Shown here one piece after another: positions 41,147 through 50,582 of a stretch of DNA of 64,000 nucleotides (its first letter is position 1; each line of letters begins with the position of its first letter). Below the pieces are notes generated by a model. The model saw only the letters and a list, made by a program, of their open reading frames with translations, did no database searches and was not told the DNA's origin. The stretch comes from Dactylosporangium aurantiacum (GTDB taxonomy: Bacteria > Actinomycetota > Actinomycetes > Mycobacteriales > Micromonosporaceae): contig NZ_JNYJ01000046.1 of assembly GCF_000716715.1 (NCBI RefSeq), positions 1 through 64,000 of the forward strand. The letters run 5' to 3'. The translations under genes and the position numbers were made by a program.

Positions 41147-41435
41147 GATTTCAGCCCCGAAGCGCACCCCGCCCCTGCGGGCGGTCACCGGCAACGGTCG
41201 CGAGGGTGTGGTGACGGCCGGCCGGCCCCGTGCGACGACCGTGACAGGGCGAGTGGCACGCCAGGGGCCAGGGGACGGTCCAGCCACATCCCAGCACATT
41301 CACAGCGGCGGGCACCACCGCCGATTCCCTGTCCGACGTACCGTGGCCGCATAATTGGCGCCGCGGGCCGCACCGGCGCGCAGGCCCGACCCCACCCCAG
41401 CGGCGGGGACCGCGGGCCGTTCGACACGGCAGGGG
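41147..41435 (+). promoter_or_regulatory. Upstream region of the lnt operon
   Basis: No gene is evident. Possible -10 boxes are TACCGT at 41339-41344 and CATAAT at 41350-41355; the second would give a leader of about 75 bases. No -35 is clear. Confidence 0.35.
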
Positions 41436-43211
41436 ATGGCGCAGGTGACCTTGGTCGACACCGGCAGCGCGGCGGACAGCCCAGGCGGCCCAGACCACCC
41501 GGACGGCCCAGACCACCCGGACGGCAGGGACGGCACGGACCACCTGGACGGCGCCGGCCGGGCGGTCGTGGACCGGCCCGAGGTGCCCGCCGGCGGGCCG
41601 GTGACGGCGCGGCGGTGGATGCCGCTGCCGCTGTGGGCCGCGACCCTCCTCGCCGCCGTCGCCGGGCCCGTCATGCTCGTCGCGTTCCCCCCGTACGGGT
41701 GGTGGTGGGCCGCACCGGTCGCGGTCGCCGCCGCCGCCGTCGCCGTGCACGGGCGGCGGCTGCGGGCAGGGTTCGGGCTCGGGCTGCTCACCGGCGCCGG
41801 GTTCTTCGCGCCGCTGCTGGAGTGGACGAACCTGCACACCGGCATGGTCCCGTGGCTGCTGCTGTCGACGCTGCAGGCGCTGTTCATCGGGCTGCTCGGC
41901 GCCGCCACCGCCTGGATCAGCCCGCTGCGCGCCCGGGCGTGGCTGTGGGCACCGGCGGTCGCCGCGCTGTGGACCGCGCAGGAGGCGTTGCGGGACCGGG
42001 CGCCGTTCGGCGGGTTCCCGTGGGGGCGGCTCGCGTTCAGCCAGGACACGTCGCCGCTGCTGCGGCTCGCCGCGGCCGGTGGGGCACCGCTCGTCACGTT
42101 CGCCGTCGCGCTCACCGGTGCCCTCCTCGCCGTGCCGTTGCTGCGTACCAGCACACCCCACGACCCGGCGCGGGCACGTGTCACCCCCGGGTGGAGTCGC
42201 AGGGTGAACCTGCTCGCCGGGCCCGCCGCCGCGGTGCTCGTGGTCGGCGCGGCGCTGCTCGCGCCGGTGCACCGGCCGACCGGCCCGGCCGTGTACGTGG
42301 CGGTCGTGCAGGGCAACGTGCCGCGGCTCGGCCTCGACTTCAACGAGCAGCGCCGCGCCGTGCTCGACAACCACGTGCGGGCCACCGTCGAGCTCGGGCG
42401 GGCCGTCACCCAGGACGGTGCCCGCCGCCCCGACCTCGTCGTGTGGCCGGAGAACTCCTCCGACATCGACCCGCTGCGCAACGCCGACGCCGCCGCCGCG
42501 ATCAGCGCCGCCGCCCGTGCCGTCGGCGTGCCGATCCTCGTCGGGGCCGTCCTCACCGACCCCGACGTCGGCGTCGAGAACGCCGGCCTGGTCTGGGAGC
42601 CCGACGTCGACGCGGCCGGCAACCCGCGGCAGGGCGGCGTGTCCAGCCGGTACACCAAACGGCACCCGGTGCCGTTCGCCGAGACGATGCCGTTGCGGGA
42701 CATCGCCCGCATCGTCAGCAAGGAGGTCGACCGGGTCTCCGACATGACCCCCGGGCACACCCCGGGGGTGCTGCGGGTCGGGCCCGCGACCGTCGGTGAC
42801 GTCATCTGCTTCGAGGTCGCCTACGACGGGCTGGTCCGCGACACCGTCACCGGCGGCGCGCAGCTGCTGGCCGTGCAGACGAACAACGCCACGTTCGACG
42901 AGGCCGAGGCCCGCCAGCAGCTGGCGATGGTGCGGCTGCGGGCCGTCGAACACGGCCGGGACGCGCTCATGGCGTCCACCGTCGGGATCAGCGCGTTCGC
43001 CGACGCCGCCGGCGGCACCGACCAGGAGACCCGGTTCAACGAAGCGGCCGTCATCGCCGGTGAGCTGCACCTCGGGTCCGCGCGGACGCTCGCCACGGCC
43101 CTCGGCGCCGGCCCCGAATATGTGATCGTGGTGCTGGGTATTGCCGCTCTGGCGGCCGCGGCCGCCGTCCGCCGGCGCCACCGGACCCGACCGACCGAGG
43201 AGGACGTGTGA
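41436..43211 (+). CDS. lnt: Apolipoprotein N-acyltransferase
   Basis: The 591-residue membrane enzyme adds an acyl chain to the N-terminal cysteine of lipoproteins. It starts with a GPDHPDG-type low-complexity tail, then about seven spans, and a nitrilase-like domain with the complete triad: Glu339 in WPENSSD, Lys408 in YTKRHPVPF and Cys458 in ICFEVAY. It is translationally coupled to a polyprenol-phosphate-mannose synthase; in mycobacteria the two domains are fused as Ppm1. Several lipoproteins in this window (YkuD, M15, XylF-like) are possible substrates. Confidence 0.93.
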   Translation: MAQVTLVDTGSAADSPGGPDHPDGPDHPDGRDGTDHLDGAGRAVVDRPEVPAGGPVTARRWMPLPLWAATLLAAVAGPVMLVAFPPYGWWWAAPVAVAAAAVAVHGRRLRAGFGLGLLTGAGFFAPLLEWTNLHTGMVPWLLLSTLQALFIGLLGAATAWISPLRARAWLWAPAVAALWTAQEALRDRAPFGGFPWGRLAFSQDTSPLLRLAAAGGAPLVTFAVALTGALLAVPLLRTSTPHDPARARVTPGWSRRVNLLAGPAAAVLVVGAALLAPVHRPTGPAVYVAVVQGNVPRLGLDFNEQRRAVLDNHVRATVELGRAVTQDGARRPDLVVWPENSSDIDPLRNADAAAAISAAARAVGVPILVGAVLTDPDVGVENAGLVWEPDVDAAGNPRQGGVSSRYTKRHPVPFAETMPLRDIARIVSKEVDRVSDMTPGHTPGVLRVGPATVGDVICFEVAYDGLVRDTVTGGAQLLAVQTNNATFDEAEARQQLAMVRLRAVEHGRDALMASTVGISAFADAAGGTDQETRFNEAAVIAGELHLGSARTLATALGAGPEYVIVVLGIAALAAAAAVRRRHRTRPTEEDV

Positions 43212-44035
43212 GCGCAACCGACCGAGGTGTGGACCAGTACCCCGGGGTCGGCAGGGTCCTCGTCATCATCCCCACGTACAACGAGGCCGACAACCTGCGG
43301 CTCATCGTCGGGCGGGTCCGGGCCGCCACGCCCGCCGTCGACGTCCTCATCGCCGACGACAACAGCCCCGACGGCACCGGCCGCATCGCCGATGAGCTCG
43401 CCGCCGGCGACCCGGCCGTGCACGTGCTGCACCGGCCCGGCAAGCAGGGGCTCGGCGCGGCGTACCTGGCGGGGTTCGCGTGGGGTGGTGAGCAGGGCTA
43501 CGACGCGGTCGTGGAGATGGACGCCGACGGCTCGCACGCGCCGGAGGAGCTGCCGCGGCTGCTGGACGCGCTCGGCGACGCCGACGTCGTGCTCGGCTCC
43601 CGGTACGTCAAGGGCGGCAAGACCGTCGGATGGCCGTGGCACCGGCACCTGATCTCCCGCAGCGGCAACCTGTACGTGCGGGTCGCGCTCGGCATGGCGT
43701 TGCGGGACGCGACCGGCGGGTACCGCGCCTACCGCACCCCCGTCCTGGACAAGATCGACCTCGGGTCGATCGCGTCGCAGGGGTACTGTTTCCAGGTCGA
43801 CCTCGCGTGGCGGGCGCACCGCAACGGGTTCCGCGTGCAGGAGGTCCCGATCACGTTCACCGAACGGCAACGCGGACACTCGAAGATGAGCTCGTCGATC
43901 GTGCAGGAAGCGTTGTGGCGGGTCACCGTGTGGGGTGCGGCGGCCCGCTGGGAGGCGCTGCGCCGCTCGGCCGCCGGCGGCGGTCCGCGTGACGCGCGCG
44001 CCGAGGCGCGGCAACGAACCCACCAGAGCAGTTGA
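43208..44035 (+). CDS. ppm1: Polyprenol-monophosphate mannose synthase (GT2)
   Basis: The 275-residue cytoplasmic GT2 enzyme moves mannose from GDP-mannose to polyprenol phosphate for mannolipids and protein O-mannosylation. The sequence shows [18 protein letters not shown], the DDNSPDGT strand, the DADGSH metal-binding site, SRYVKGG and the family tail [15 protein letters not shown] 43208 overlaps the lnt stop. Confidence 0.93.
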   Translation: MSATDRGVDQYPGVGRVLVIIPTYNEADNLRLIVGRVRAATPAVDVLIADDNSPDGTGRIADELAAGDPAVHVLHRPGKQGLGAAYLAGFAWGGEQGYDAVVEMDADGSHAPEELPRLLDALGDADVVLGSRYVKGGKTVGWPWHRHLISRSGNLYVRVALGMALRDATGGYRAYRTPVLDKIDLGSIASQGYCFQVDLAWRAHRNGFRVQEVPITFTERQRGHSKMSSSIVQEALWRVTVWGAAARWEALRRSAAGGGPRDARAEARQRTHQSS

Positions 44036-44044
44036 GGTGTGACG

Positions 44045-44572
44045 ATGCGGACGTTCGGATTCGCCGCCGCCGGGGCGCTGCTGCTGGTCATCGCCGAGAT
44101 CGTCGTGTTCGTGCTGGTCGCGCACGCGATCGGCTGGTGGTGGGCGATCCTCGCCGGGATCGTCACCACCGTCGTCGGGGCGGTGCTGCTCAAACGGGAA
44201 GGGGTGCGGGCGTGGCAGCGGCTGCGGTCGGCGGTCAGCGAAGGACGCCCACCCGGCGGTGACGCCGGCACCGGCGTCGCCGGGCTCGCCGGGGCGCTGC
44301 TGCTGCTCGCCCCCGGGTTCATCACCGACACCGTGGGGCTGCTGCTGCTGATCCCGCCGGTGCGGGCGTTCGCCGGGCGGCAGATCCGGCAGGCGACCGA
44401 GGCGCGGATCTCCGCCGCCGCGGCCGGGGACCTGTTCGGGCCGCGGGTCGTCAAGGCGACCCGCGCCGACCCCGGCCCGGTGCCGACCCAGCCGGGCGCC
44501 GGTGAGATCCTGCAGGGTGAGGTCCTCGAAGGTGACGTGATCGACCCGCAGCACCGCCACCACAGCGCGTGA
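44045..44572 (+). CDS. FxsA family membrane protein
   Basis: The 175-residue protein begins with two membrane spans (LLLVIAEIVVFVLVAHAIGWWWAI and AGIVTTVVGAVLL), then the FxsA hallmark GVAGLAGALLLLAPGFITDTVGLLLLIPPVR. FxsA of E. coli counters F-plasmid exclusion of phage T7; in actinomycetes the role is unknown. ATG 44045 is preferred to GTG 44039 because of its spacing from TTGAGG. Confidence 0.9.
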   Translation: MRTFGFAAAGALLLVIAEIVVFVLVAHAIGWWWAILAGIVTTVVGAVLLKREGVRAWQRLRSAVSEGRPPGGDAGTGVAGLAGALLLLAPGFITDTVGLLLLIPPVRAFAGRQIRQATEARISAAAAGDLFGPRVVKATRADPGPVPTQPGAGEILQGEVLEGDVIDPQHRHHSA

Positions 44573-45183
44573 AGGCCCGACCCGTCACCGTCGGCGGGCT
44601 CGCCGCCGACCTCGCCGCCCGGGTGGCGAAGGCGCACGCGACCCGGGTCGCCGTGGACGGGGCACCGACCGCCGGTGGTGACGTCCTCGCCGACCGGATC
44701 GTCGCGCAACTGCAGGCCGACGGTGGGCACGCCGTGCACATCCCCGCCGGCGGGTTCCTGCGGCAGGCGTCGCTGCGGCTCGAACGCGGCAAGACGAACC
44801 CCGACGCGTACTACGAGGACTGGCTGGACCTGCGGGCGATCACCCGGGAGGTCCTCACCCCCGCCGGGCCCGGCGGCAGCGGACGGGTCCTGCCGTCGCT
44901 GTGGGACCCGGTCACCGACCGGGCGACCCGCGCCGCGTACCTGGAGCTGCCCGCCGGGACGGTCGTGGTCATGTCCGGCACCATGCTGCTCGGCGCCGGA
45001 CTCGACTTCGACGTCACCGTGCACCTCACGCAGACGGCGGCGGCGATCGCGCGGCGCACGCAGCCGGAAATGCAGTGGACGTTGCCGGCGTTCCAGCGGT
45101 ACGACGAGGAGGTGATGCCGCAGGCCCTCGCCGACGTCGTCGTGCGCGCCGACGACCCCCGCCACCCGGCGCTCGTGCTGTGA
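44569..45183 (+). CDS. Uridine-kinase-like protein with degenerate P-loop
   Basis: The 204-residue protein follows the uridine/phosphoribulokinase layout: RVAVDGAPTAGGDVLADRI at the P-loop position, FLRQASLRLERGKTNPDAYYEDWLDL, and LPAGTVVVMSGTMLLG as the Walker B-like strand. In the P-loop the usual GKS/T is replaced by AGGD, so phosphate binding must be weak or altered. It is coupled on both sides (overlap with fxsA-like and DUF4037 genes). Confidence 0.75.
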   Translation: MKARPVTVGGLAADLAARVAKAHATRVAVDGAPTAGGDVLADRIVAQLQADGGHAVHIPAGGFLRQASLRLERGKTNPDAYYEDWLDLRAITREVLTPAGPGGSGRVLPSLWDPVTDRATRAAYLELPAGTVVVMSGTMLLGAGLDFDVTVHLTQTAAAIARRTQPEMQWTLPAFQRYDEEVMPQALADVVVRADDPRHPALVL

Positions 45184-46265
45184 CCGGCACCTTCCTGCCG
45201 GGGGTGCGGTTGTGCGGGGTGTTCTACCGCGACGCGGTCCGGCCGCTGCTGCAGGCACACCACCCTGGGCTGGCGCACGCCGCGGCCCGCATCGGCCCCG
45301 GCAGCGACGTCCTCGGCTACGACACGGCCCGCTCCACCGACCACGACTGGGGTCCGCGGCTCACCCTGTTCCTCGACCCCGCCGACCACGCCCGGCACGC
45401 CGCCGGCATCGACGCGATGCTGCGGCAGCGGCTGCCGAAGCAGGTACTCGGGTGGCCGACGCATTTCACACCACCGGACGCGCGGGTGCGGGTGATGACC
45501 ACGACCGACGGGCCCGTCGCGCACCGCGTCGACATCACCACCGTCGAGGAGTGGACGAGGGCACAGTTCGGGGCGGCGTTCACCGGGACGCTGCTGGACT
45601 GGCTCGGCACGCCGGCGCAGGTGTTCGCCGAAACCGTCGGCGGTGCCGTCTACCACGACGACCACGGCACCCTCACCGCGCTGCGCAAGACGGTCGCCTG
45701 GTACCCGACCGACGTGTGGCGGTACGTGCTGGCCGCGCAGTGGACGCAGCTCGCGCAGGAGGAGGCGTTCCCCGGCCGGGCCGTCGAGGCCGGTGACGTG
45801 CTCGGCGCGCGGGTCGTCGCCGCGCGGCTCGCCCGGCAGGTGATGCGGCTGCGGCTGCTGCAGGCGCAGCGGTGGCCGCCGTACAGCAAATGGCTCGGCA
45901 CCGCCCACGCGGCGCTGCCCGGACCCGGCATCGACCTCGACGGCCCGGTCGAGACGCTCGTCGGGGCGGTGGTGGGGGCTCTGGAGGACACCGCACGGCG
46001 GCAGAACGACCTCGGGCTGTGCGCGCCGGTCGACGCGACCCGCCGCCCGTACTTCGACCGGCCGTACGAGGTGATCGACGCCGGCCGGTACGCGGCCGCG
46101 CTGACCGCCGCGATCAGCGACCCGGTCATCGCCGCGCTGCCACCCGTCGGCGCCGTCGACCAGTACACCGACAGCAGCGACCTGCTGTGCGACGCAACGC
46201 TGCGGCGGGCGGTCGCCGCCGCCGTTCTGGACACCGCGGCGGCGGCGGTCCCGGGCACGGGGTGA
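45180..46265 (+). CDS. DUF4037-type nucleotidyltransferase-like protein
   Basis: The 361-residue protein has a nucleotidyltransferase-like strand-turn (GPGSDVLGYDTARSTDHDWGPRLTLFL) and the DUF4037 C-terminal block (LRKTVAWYPTDVWRYVLAAQWTQLAQEE, then ALPGPG and RRPYFDRPYEV). Enzymatic activity has not been shown for this family to my knowledge. GTG 45180 overlaps the upstream stop. Being next to a degenerate nucleotide kinase, it suggests a nucleotide-related job. Confidence 0.8.
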   Translation: MTGTFLPGVRLCGVFYRDAVRPLLQAHHPGLAHAAARIGPGSDVLGYDTARSTDHDWGPRLTLFLDPADHARHAAGIDAMLRQRLPKQVLGWPTHFTPPDARVRVMTTTDGPVAHRVDITTVEEWTRAQFGAAFTGTLLDWLGTPAQVFAETVGGAVYHDDHGTLTALRKTVAWYPTDVWRYVLAAQWTQLAQEEAFPGRAVEAGDVLGARVVAARLARQVMRLRLLQAQRWPPYSKWLGTAHAALPGPGIDLDGPVETLVGAVVGALEDTARRQNDLGLCAPVDATRRPYFDRPYEVIDAGRYAAALTAAISDPVIAALPPVGAVDQYTDSSDLLCDATLRRAVAAAVLDTAAAAVPGTG

Positions 46266-46837
46266 CCGTCGACGGGCTACCGTCGCAAGGTGTGAAGACG
46301 TTCTGGGTGGACCGTGACCGGGACCGGTACCTCACCGCGGTCCGGGACCGGGCCGGCGACTTCGCCGGGACGATCGGTGACATCGCACCCGTGGCGTTCG
46401 CGTGCGTCGCCTGGAGCGTCGCCGTCCCGCCCGCCCTCGACCCCGGGTACGTGCGGTGGCACCGGCGGGTCCTGACCGCGCAGTGCCGGCGCAACCCGTT
46501 CGACGGTGGCCTCACCGCCCGCGTCGAGCTCGTGTCGCCGCTGCCGGCGCCGCTGACCGCGTCGCGGACCTGGTGGCGGGACCGTGGGTGGCGCGGCTGG
46601 CCGGAGCTGTTCGGGCAGTTCGTGCAGCCGTCCGCGCAGGACCTCGCCCGGCACCCGCACCTGCGGGGGACGCTGCTGCTGGAGACGCCGCTGCCGCTGG
46701 ACGGGCTGCCGACCCCGACCGAGGACCGGCACGTCGACGCCGCCGCCGAACGGGCCGTCGCGGTCCTCGTGCGGCACCTCGACGACGTCGTGCGGCCCGT
46801 CGTGGAGCAGCTGGACGCCGACCACGCGGCCCGGTGA
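46262..46837 (+). CDS. Unknown protein in the lnt operon
   Basis: The 191-residue protein has a compact aromatic-rich sequence (VDRDRDRYLTAVRDRAGDFAGTIGD, ASRTWWRDRGWRGWPELFGQF). No family is recognised. GTG 46262 overlaps the DUF4037 stop; a later GTG at 46292 with TACCGT eight bases upstream is another possible start. Confidence 0.7.
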   Translation: MTVDGLPSQGVKTFWVDRDRDRYLTAVRDRAGDFAGTIGDIAPVAFACVAWSVAVPPALDPGYVRWHRRVLTAQCRRNPFDGGLTARVELVSPLPAPLTASRTWWRDRGWRGWPELFGQFVQPSAQDLARHPHLRGTLLLETPLPLDGLPTPTEDRHVDAAAERAVAVLVRHLDDVVRPVVEQLDADHAAR

Positions 46838-47325
46838 CCGCGGTACCGTCGCCGGGCAACTGGCAGACCCGGGCGTTGACCGGCGACGAGTGGCAGGTGA
46901 AACGGCGGCTGCGGCTCGCCGCGCTGCTGGACAGCCCGGCGGCGTTCGCCAGCAGCCACGCCCGTGAAGCGGGCCGCAGCGAGACGCAGTGGCGGGACTG
47001 GCCGCCGCACGGCAGCGCGTTCGCCGTGTTCGCCGGTGCCGAACCGGTCGGGATCGCGTGCGCGTGGACGACCCCGGCGCAGCCGGGCGTCACGCACCTG
47101 ATCAGCATGTGGGTGTACCCGGCCGCGCGCGGGCAGCGGGTCGCGGGGCGGCTCGTCGACGCCGTCGCTGGGTGGGCGCGGCAGCGCGGGTCGTGCCGGG
47201 TCGAGCTGGAGGTCGCCGCCGGCAACGACGCGGCGATGCGCACGTATGCGCGGGCCGGGTTCACCGCGACCGGGCGGGAGCCGTTCACCGCCGGCGGGAC
47301 CGTGCTGGAGCTGCGCCTCACGTGA
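46834..47325 (+). CDS. GNAT family N-acetyltransferase
   Basis: The 163-residue protein is a GNAT: HLISMWVYPAARGQRVAGRLVDAVAGWA contains the acetyl-CoA Q/RxxGxG/A pyrophosphate loop, and LEVAAGNDAAMRTYARAGFTATG is the C-terminal motif B. Substrate unknown. It is the last gene of the seven-gene coupled operon starting with lnt. Confidence 0.88.
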   Translation: MTAVPSPGNWQTRALTGDEWQVKRRLRLAALLDSPAAFASSHAREAGRSETQWRDWPPHGSAFAVFAGAEPVGIACAWTTPAQPGVTHLISMWVYPAARGQRVAGRLVDAVAGWARQRGSCRVELEVAAGNDAAMRTYARAGFTATGREPFTAGGTVLELRLT

Positions 47326-47457
47326 CGCGCCACCGTCGGGGTGGCGGTGGCCGTGTGCAACGAGTCGGTCCGTGAGGCGTCACCGGCTGCCCTAATGTCC
47401 TTCAGGCTCTGGCTGAAAGGATGACACGTTTTCCGACAAATCCGGCTTTCCGCTACA

Positions 47458-47463
47458 TAGTGT
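47458..47463 (+). promoter_or_regulatory. Likely -10 box of the secreted-protein gene
   Basis: TAGTGT in a local AT-richer stretch lies 34 bases before the ATG at 47498, with a GAGGGGGAG ribosome site between them. Confidence 0.45.
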
Positions 47464-47497
47464 GATCGCGTCATCACGACATGAGGGGGAGTCAGAG

Positions 47498-47956
47498 ATG
47501 CACAGCACCACACAGCGGTTCCTGGCCATGGCGAGCATGACGCTCGCCGCAGGCGCCATCATCGGCCTCGGCGGCACCGCCGCCTCGGCCGCACCCGCCG
47601 GCGACAGCTCGACCACCGCCGTCCAGCCCCGCCCGGGCAACCCCGGCGACAACACCAACGGAGGCAACACCAACGGCAACACCAACGGGGGGAACACCAA
47701 CGGCCGCTGGCCGGGCGGCATGGGCAACGGCGGCGGCGGCCGCTGGCACGGCACGTTCGACGGGCACCGCCGCAACAACGACTGGGTCCAGTCGTGGGCC
47801 GTGGACACCTTCCGCAACAAGAAGGCCTGCAACTTCGTCGGCTGGCTCGGCGAGCAGCGCCACCTGTGGGACGACTCCGACTGCTACCGCATCGGCCGCA
47901 ACCGGTACGTCCTGATCGCCCACCAGTACGGCGGCCGGCACCACCACCACCGCTGA
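47498..47956 (+). CDS. Small secreted Asn/Gly-repeat protein with His-rich tail
   Basis: The 152-residue protein has a signal peptide (AMASMTLAAGAIIGLGGTAASAAPA), a repeat of NTNGG units, and a C-terminal domain with FRNKKACNFVGWLGEQRHLWDDSDCYRIG, whose two cysteines may form a disulfide. It ends with GGRHHHHR. It is secreted and probably small and disulfide-stabilised; function unknown. GAGGGGGAG precedes ATG 47498. Confidence 0.75.
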   Translation: MHSTTQRFLAMASMTLAAGAIIGLGGTAASAAPAGDSSTTAVQPRPGNPGDNTNGGNTNGNTNGGNTNGRWPGGMGNGGGGRWHGTFDGHRRNNDWVQSWAVDTFRNKKACNFVGWLGEQRHLWDDSDCYRIGRNRYVLIAHQYGGRHHHHR

Positions 47957-47974
47957 ACCATCGCACCACCCGCC

Positions 47975-48008
47975 GCGGGCGGCACTCCGATCCAGGGGTG
48001 CCGCCCGC
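47975..48008. terminator. Bidirectional terminator hairpin
   Basis: A perfect 11-base stem (47975-47985 with 47998-48008) lies between the convergent secreted-protein gene and the MFS gene that ends at 48015. Confidence 0.6.
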
Positions 48009-48014
48009 CGGCGT

Positions 48015-49319
48015 TCACCGGCCGGTGCGCAGCAGCACCGCGCCCACCACCGCGGCCAGCAGGTGGCTGGCGGCCAGGACCCCGGCGAGGACCGCCGGCG
48101 GCGCCCCCGCCACCAGCGTGAACGTGCCCGCACCCACCGCCGCCGCGGTCAGCTTGAACCCCGCGCCGAGCGTGAACACCTGCGTCCGGGTCCCCGGCGG
48201 CGCCTGCTGCGAGCGGACCTGTAGCTGCGAGGACAGCAACGGCCCCTCCAGGACCCCGGCGACCGCGTACACCACCATCAGCACCGGCCACGGCACCCCA
48301 CCGGCGACCGCACCTGCCAGCGCCGCGAACACCGCGCCCATCCCCAGCAGGCAACCGACCACGACCAGGTGCGGCGCCGGACGCACCGGGAACCGCGCCA
48401 CCAGCAGCGACCCGCACAACGCACCCACCCCGAGCGCCGTCACCAGCAGGCCACCACCGGCCGGGTGACCCGCCGCCACACCGAGCACCACCGCCACCGG
48501 GGTGATCATCCCGGTGCCGTACGCGGCGACCGCGGTCGCGGCCGTCACCGCCAGCAGCGGGCGGCTGCGCACGATCGCGGCCAGGCCGGCACCCACCCCG
48601 ACCCGCGGGGCCACCGGGGCCACCGGGGGCATCGCCGGTCGGGGCGCCGCCGCTGTCGCCAGCGGTGCCGCCGCTGCGACATCCCGCCCCCGTGACGGGC
48701 CGGCCTGGGCAGATCCGGGCGCCTGCCCGGACGTCTGCTCGGCTGCCTGCCGCGGCGGCCGGCCGGGGACCTGGGTCGGGCCGGTGACGGTGAGCAGGAT
48801 CGCCGCCGCGAGCAGGCACGCGCCGCACAGGACCAGCGCCGCCACGGGCACCCCCAACGCCGCGACCAGCAGCGCCCCCGCGGCCGGGCCGGCGATCTCG
48901 GCCACGTTGTACGTCGCCGCGTCCAGCCCCCGCGCGTGCGGGCGGCGCGGTGGCGGTACCACATCATCGAGACGGCTCGACAGTCCACCGAAGATCATCG
49001 GCCCGCACGCGCCGGCGACGAGCGCCAACGCGACCACCAGCGGCGCCGGCGCCACCCCGGTCAACAGCAGCACCCCGCCGAGCGCCGCACCGAACAGCGC
49101 CGAGAACCCCGCGTGCACCAGCCGCGGCCGGCGGGCACGGTCGGTGACGAGACCGACGAACGGGCCGGCGAGCACGTGCGGCACCAGCAACGCCGCCAGG
49201 ACCGTCGCACCCAGCGCCGGACCGCCGGTGTGCCGCACCGACGCCAGCAGCAGCACGACCGCGGCCCCGGCGTCGGCGGTCCTGGCCAGGGTCGCGGCCG
49301 CGAGCAGACGGGCGAGCAC
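48015..49319 (-). CDS. MFS transporter
   Basis: The 434-residue protein has about twelve spans and a long Pro/Ala-rich central loop (TGPTQVPGRPPRQAAEQTSGQ). The first loop has GLVTDRARRPRLVH, close to MFS motif A. Substrate unknown. GTG 49319 has TACGTT six bases upstream on the minus strand, a leaderless layout. It diverges from the STAS gene. Confidence 0.85.
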   Translation of the reverse strand: MLARLLAAATLARTADAGAAVVLLLASVRHTGGPALGATVLAALLVPHVLAGPFVGLVTDRARRPRLVHAGFSALFGAALGGVLLLTGVAPAPLVVALALVAGACGPMIFGGLSSRLDDVVPPPRRPHARGLDAATYNVAEIAGPAAGALLVAALGVPVAALVLCGACLLAAAILLTVTGPTQVPGRPPRQAAEQTSGQAPGSAQAGPSRGRDVAAAAPLATAAAPRPAMPPVAPVAPRVGVGAGLAAIVRSRPLLAVTAATAVAAYGTGMITPVAVVLGVAAGHPAGGGLLVTALGVGALCGSLLVARFPVRPAPHLVVVGCLLGMGAVFAALAGAVAGGVPWPVLMVVYAVAGVLEGPLLSSQLQVRSQQAPPGTRTQVFTLGAGFKLTAAAVGAGTFTLVAGAPPAVLAGVLAASHLLAAVVGAVLLRTGR

Positions 49320-49375
49320 CGCAGCAACGTACCCGCTGTCCTGCGAGCGGGACCGAACCGGTGCAGGATCGAGTG

Positions 49376-49720
49376 ATGGACGTAGCAGTGACGGACCGTG
49401 CGGACGGTGTGGTGCTCATGGCGGTGCGCGGCGCGTTAGACATCGACACCGCACCCCGGTTACGCGAGGCGATGCACGGCGCGCTGGACCGCGGACGCTG
49501 CCGGATCGTGGTGGACCTCGGCGACGTCGAGTTCTGCGACTCGGTCGGGCTCGGCACGTTCGCGTACAGCCACAACCGGTGCGTCGCCGACGGAGGCTAC
49601 CTGCGGCTCGCCGCGCCCTCACCGTTCCTGGCCGGGCTGCTGGAGACGGTCGGGCTGACCGGCCGCATCCCGGTGCACGCCACCGTCAGCGACGCCCTGG
49701 CCAGTGCGCCGGGCGGCTGA
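49376..49720 (+). CDS. STAS-domain anti-sigma factor antagonist
   Basis: The 114-residue protein is a stand-alone STAS domain: LMAVRGALDIDTAPRLREAM and IVVDLGDVEFCDSVGLGTF. The Ser in CDSVG is where SpoIIAA/BldG-type proteins are phosphorylated by an anti-sigma kinase. No kinase or phosphatase gene adjoins it. ATG 49376 is chosen for an AGGA before it; GTG 49361 is possible. Confidence 0.9.
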   Translation: MDVAVTDRADGVVLMAVRGALDIDTAPRLREAMHGALDRGRCRIVVDLGDVEFCDSVGLGTFAYSHNRCVADGGYLRLAAPSPFLAGLLETVGLTGRIPVHATVSDALASAPGG

Positions 49721-50528
49721 ACGACCGCGGCAGCCGGGTCGTGCCGTCGCCGCGGGCCGCGTCCAGCTGCGACTGGACCAGGAACAGGGTGCCGCGCAGG
49801 TCCGCACCCCGCAGGTCGGCGCCGCGCAGGTCCGCGCCGGTCACGTCGGCGCCGGTGAGATCCGCGCCGCGCAGGTCCGCGCCGACCGCTGACGCGCCGC
49901 GCAGGTCCGCACCCCGCAGGTCGGTGCGCCGCAGGTCCTTGCCGACCAGGTGTCTGCCCTGGTACGGGGGGCGCTTGCGGCCCACGCGCAGGGCGGCCCT
50001 GGCCAGCTCGCTCGCCTCCCGCAGCAGCGGCACGACCTCGGCGCGGTGCGCGTCGGCGTCGACGGCGGCGAGGTCCGCGGCGGGCAGGCCGGTGAGGCGG
50101 CGGGTCACGGCGACCGCGTCGTCGAGGCGGGCGTGCAGCGGGGCGGCGGCCGGCAGGTCACGGGCCTGCGTCAGATACCACAGCAGCTCGTGCAGGTGCC
50201 GCATCACCGGGAACACGGCGAACATCAACGGCGCCGACGCCGGGTCCTGCCGCCAGTCCCGGCCCTGGAACGTCACCTGCGCGACCTGCTGACCGGCGCC
50301 GAAACAGTCGTAGACGGTGCAGCCGGCGAACCCGCGCCGCCGCAGGTCACCGTGGATGCCGCAGCCGAACCCCTCGGTGCGCAGGTTCGGGCAGGCGTGC
50401 CCGGCGGGCTTGTCGATCGCGAAGTCCGCGGACCGGGCGAACGCCGGCGCGACACAGCACAGGCCGAAGCAGCTGCCGCAATCGGCACGCAGAGCGCCCC
50501 GACGGTCATCGACCGCCGGGGCGTCCAC
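49686..50528 (-). CDS. Pentapeptide-repeat protein with cysteine-rich N-terminal domain
   Basis: The 280-residue protein has an N-terminal domain with CGSCFGLCC, HACPNL, GCGIH and CTVYDCFG, which may bind metal, followed by helices and then about a dozen pentapeptide repeats (RTDLRGADLRGA, VGADLRGADLTGADVTGADL). The repeat part forms a right-handed beta-helix and can mimic DNA in some families. It overlaps the STAS gene end by 35 bases. Role unknown. Confidence 0.85.
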   Translation of the reverse strand: MDAPAVDDRRGALRADCGSCFGLCCVAPAFARSADFAIDKPAGHACPNLRTEGFGCGIHGDLRRRGFAGCTVYDCFGAGQQVAQVTFQGRDWRQDPASAPLMFAVFPVMRHLHELLWYLTQARDLPAAAPLHARLDDAVAVTRRLTGLPAADLAAVDADAHRAEVVPLLREASELARAALRVGRKRPPYQGRHLVGKDLRRTDLRGADLRGASAVGADLRGADLTGADVTGADLRGADLRGADLRGTLFLVQSQLDAARGDGTTRLPRSFSRPAHWPGRR

Positions 50529-50582
50529 GTTGTCGTGCGTGCTTATGCGATGTTCCCTAGCCGTGTTGTGTCCGGGTCGCGC

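Noticed and set aside
40813..41214. Plus-strand frame in the candidate small-RNA region
   Set aside because: Pro/Arg/Gly-rich composition and no ribosome site; it runs through the hairpin stem.
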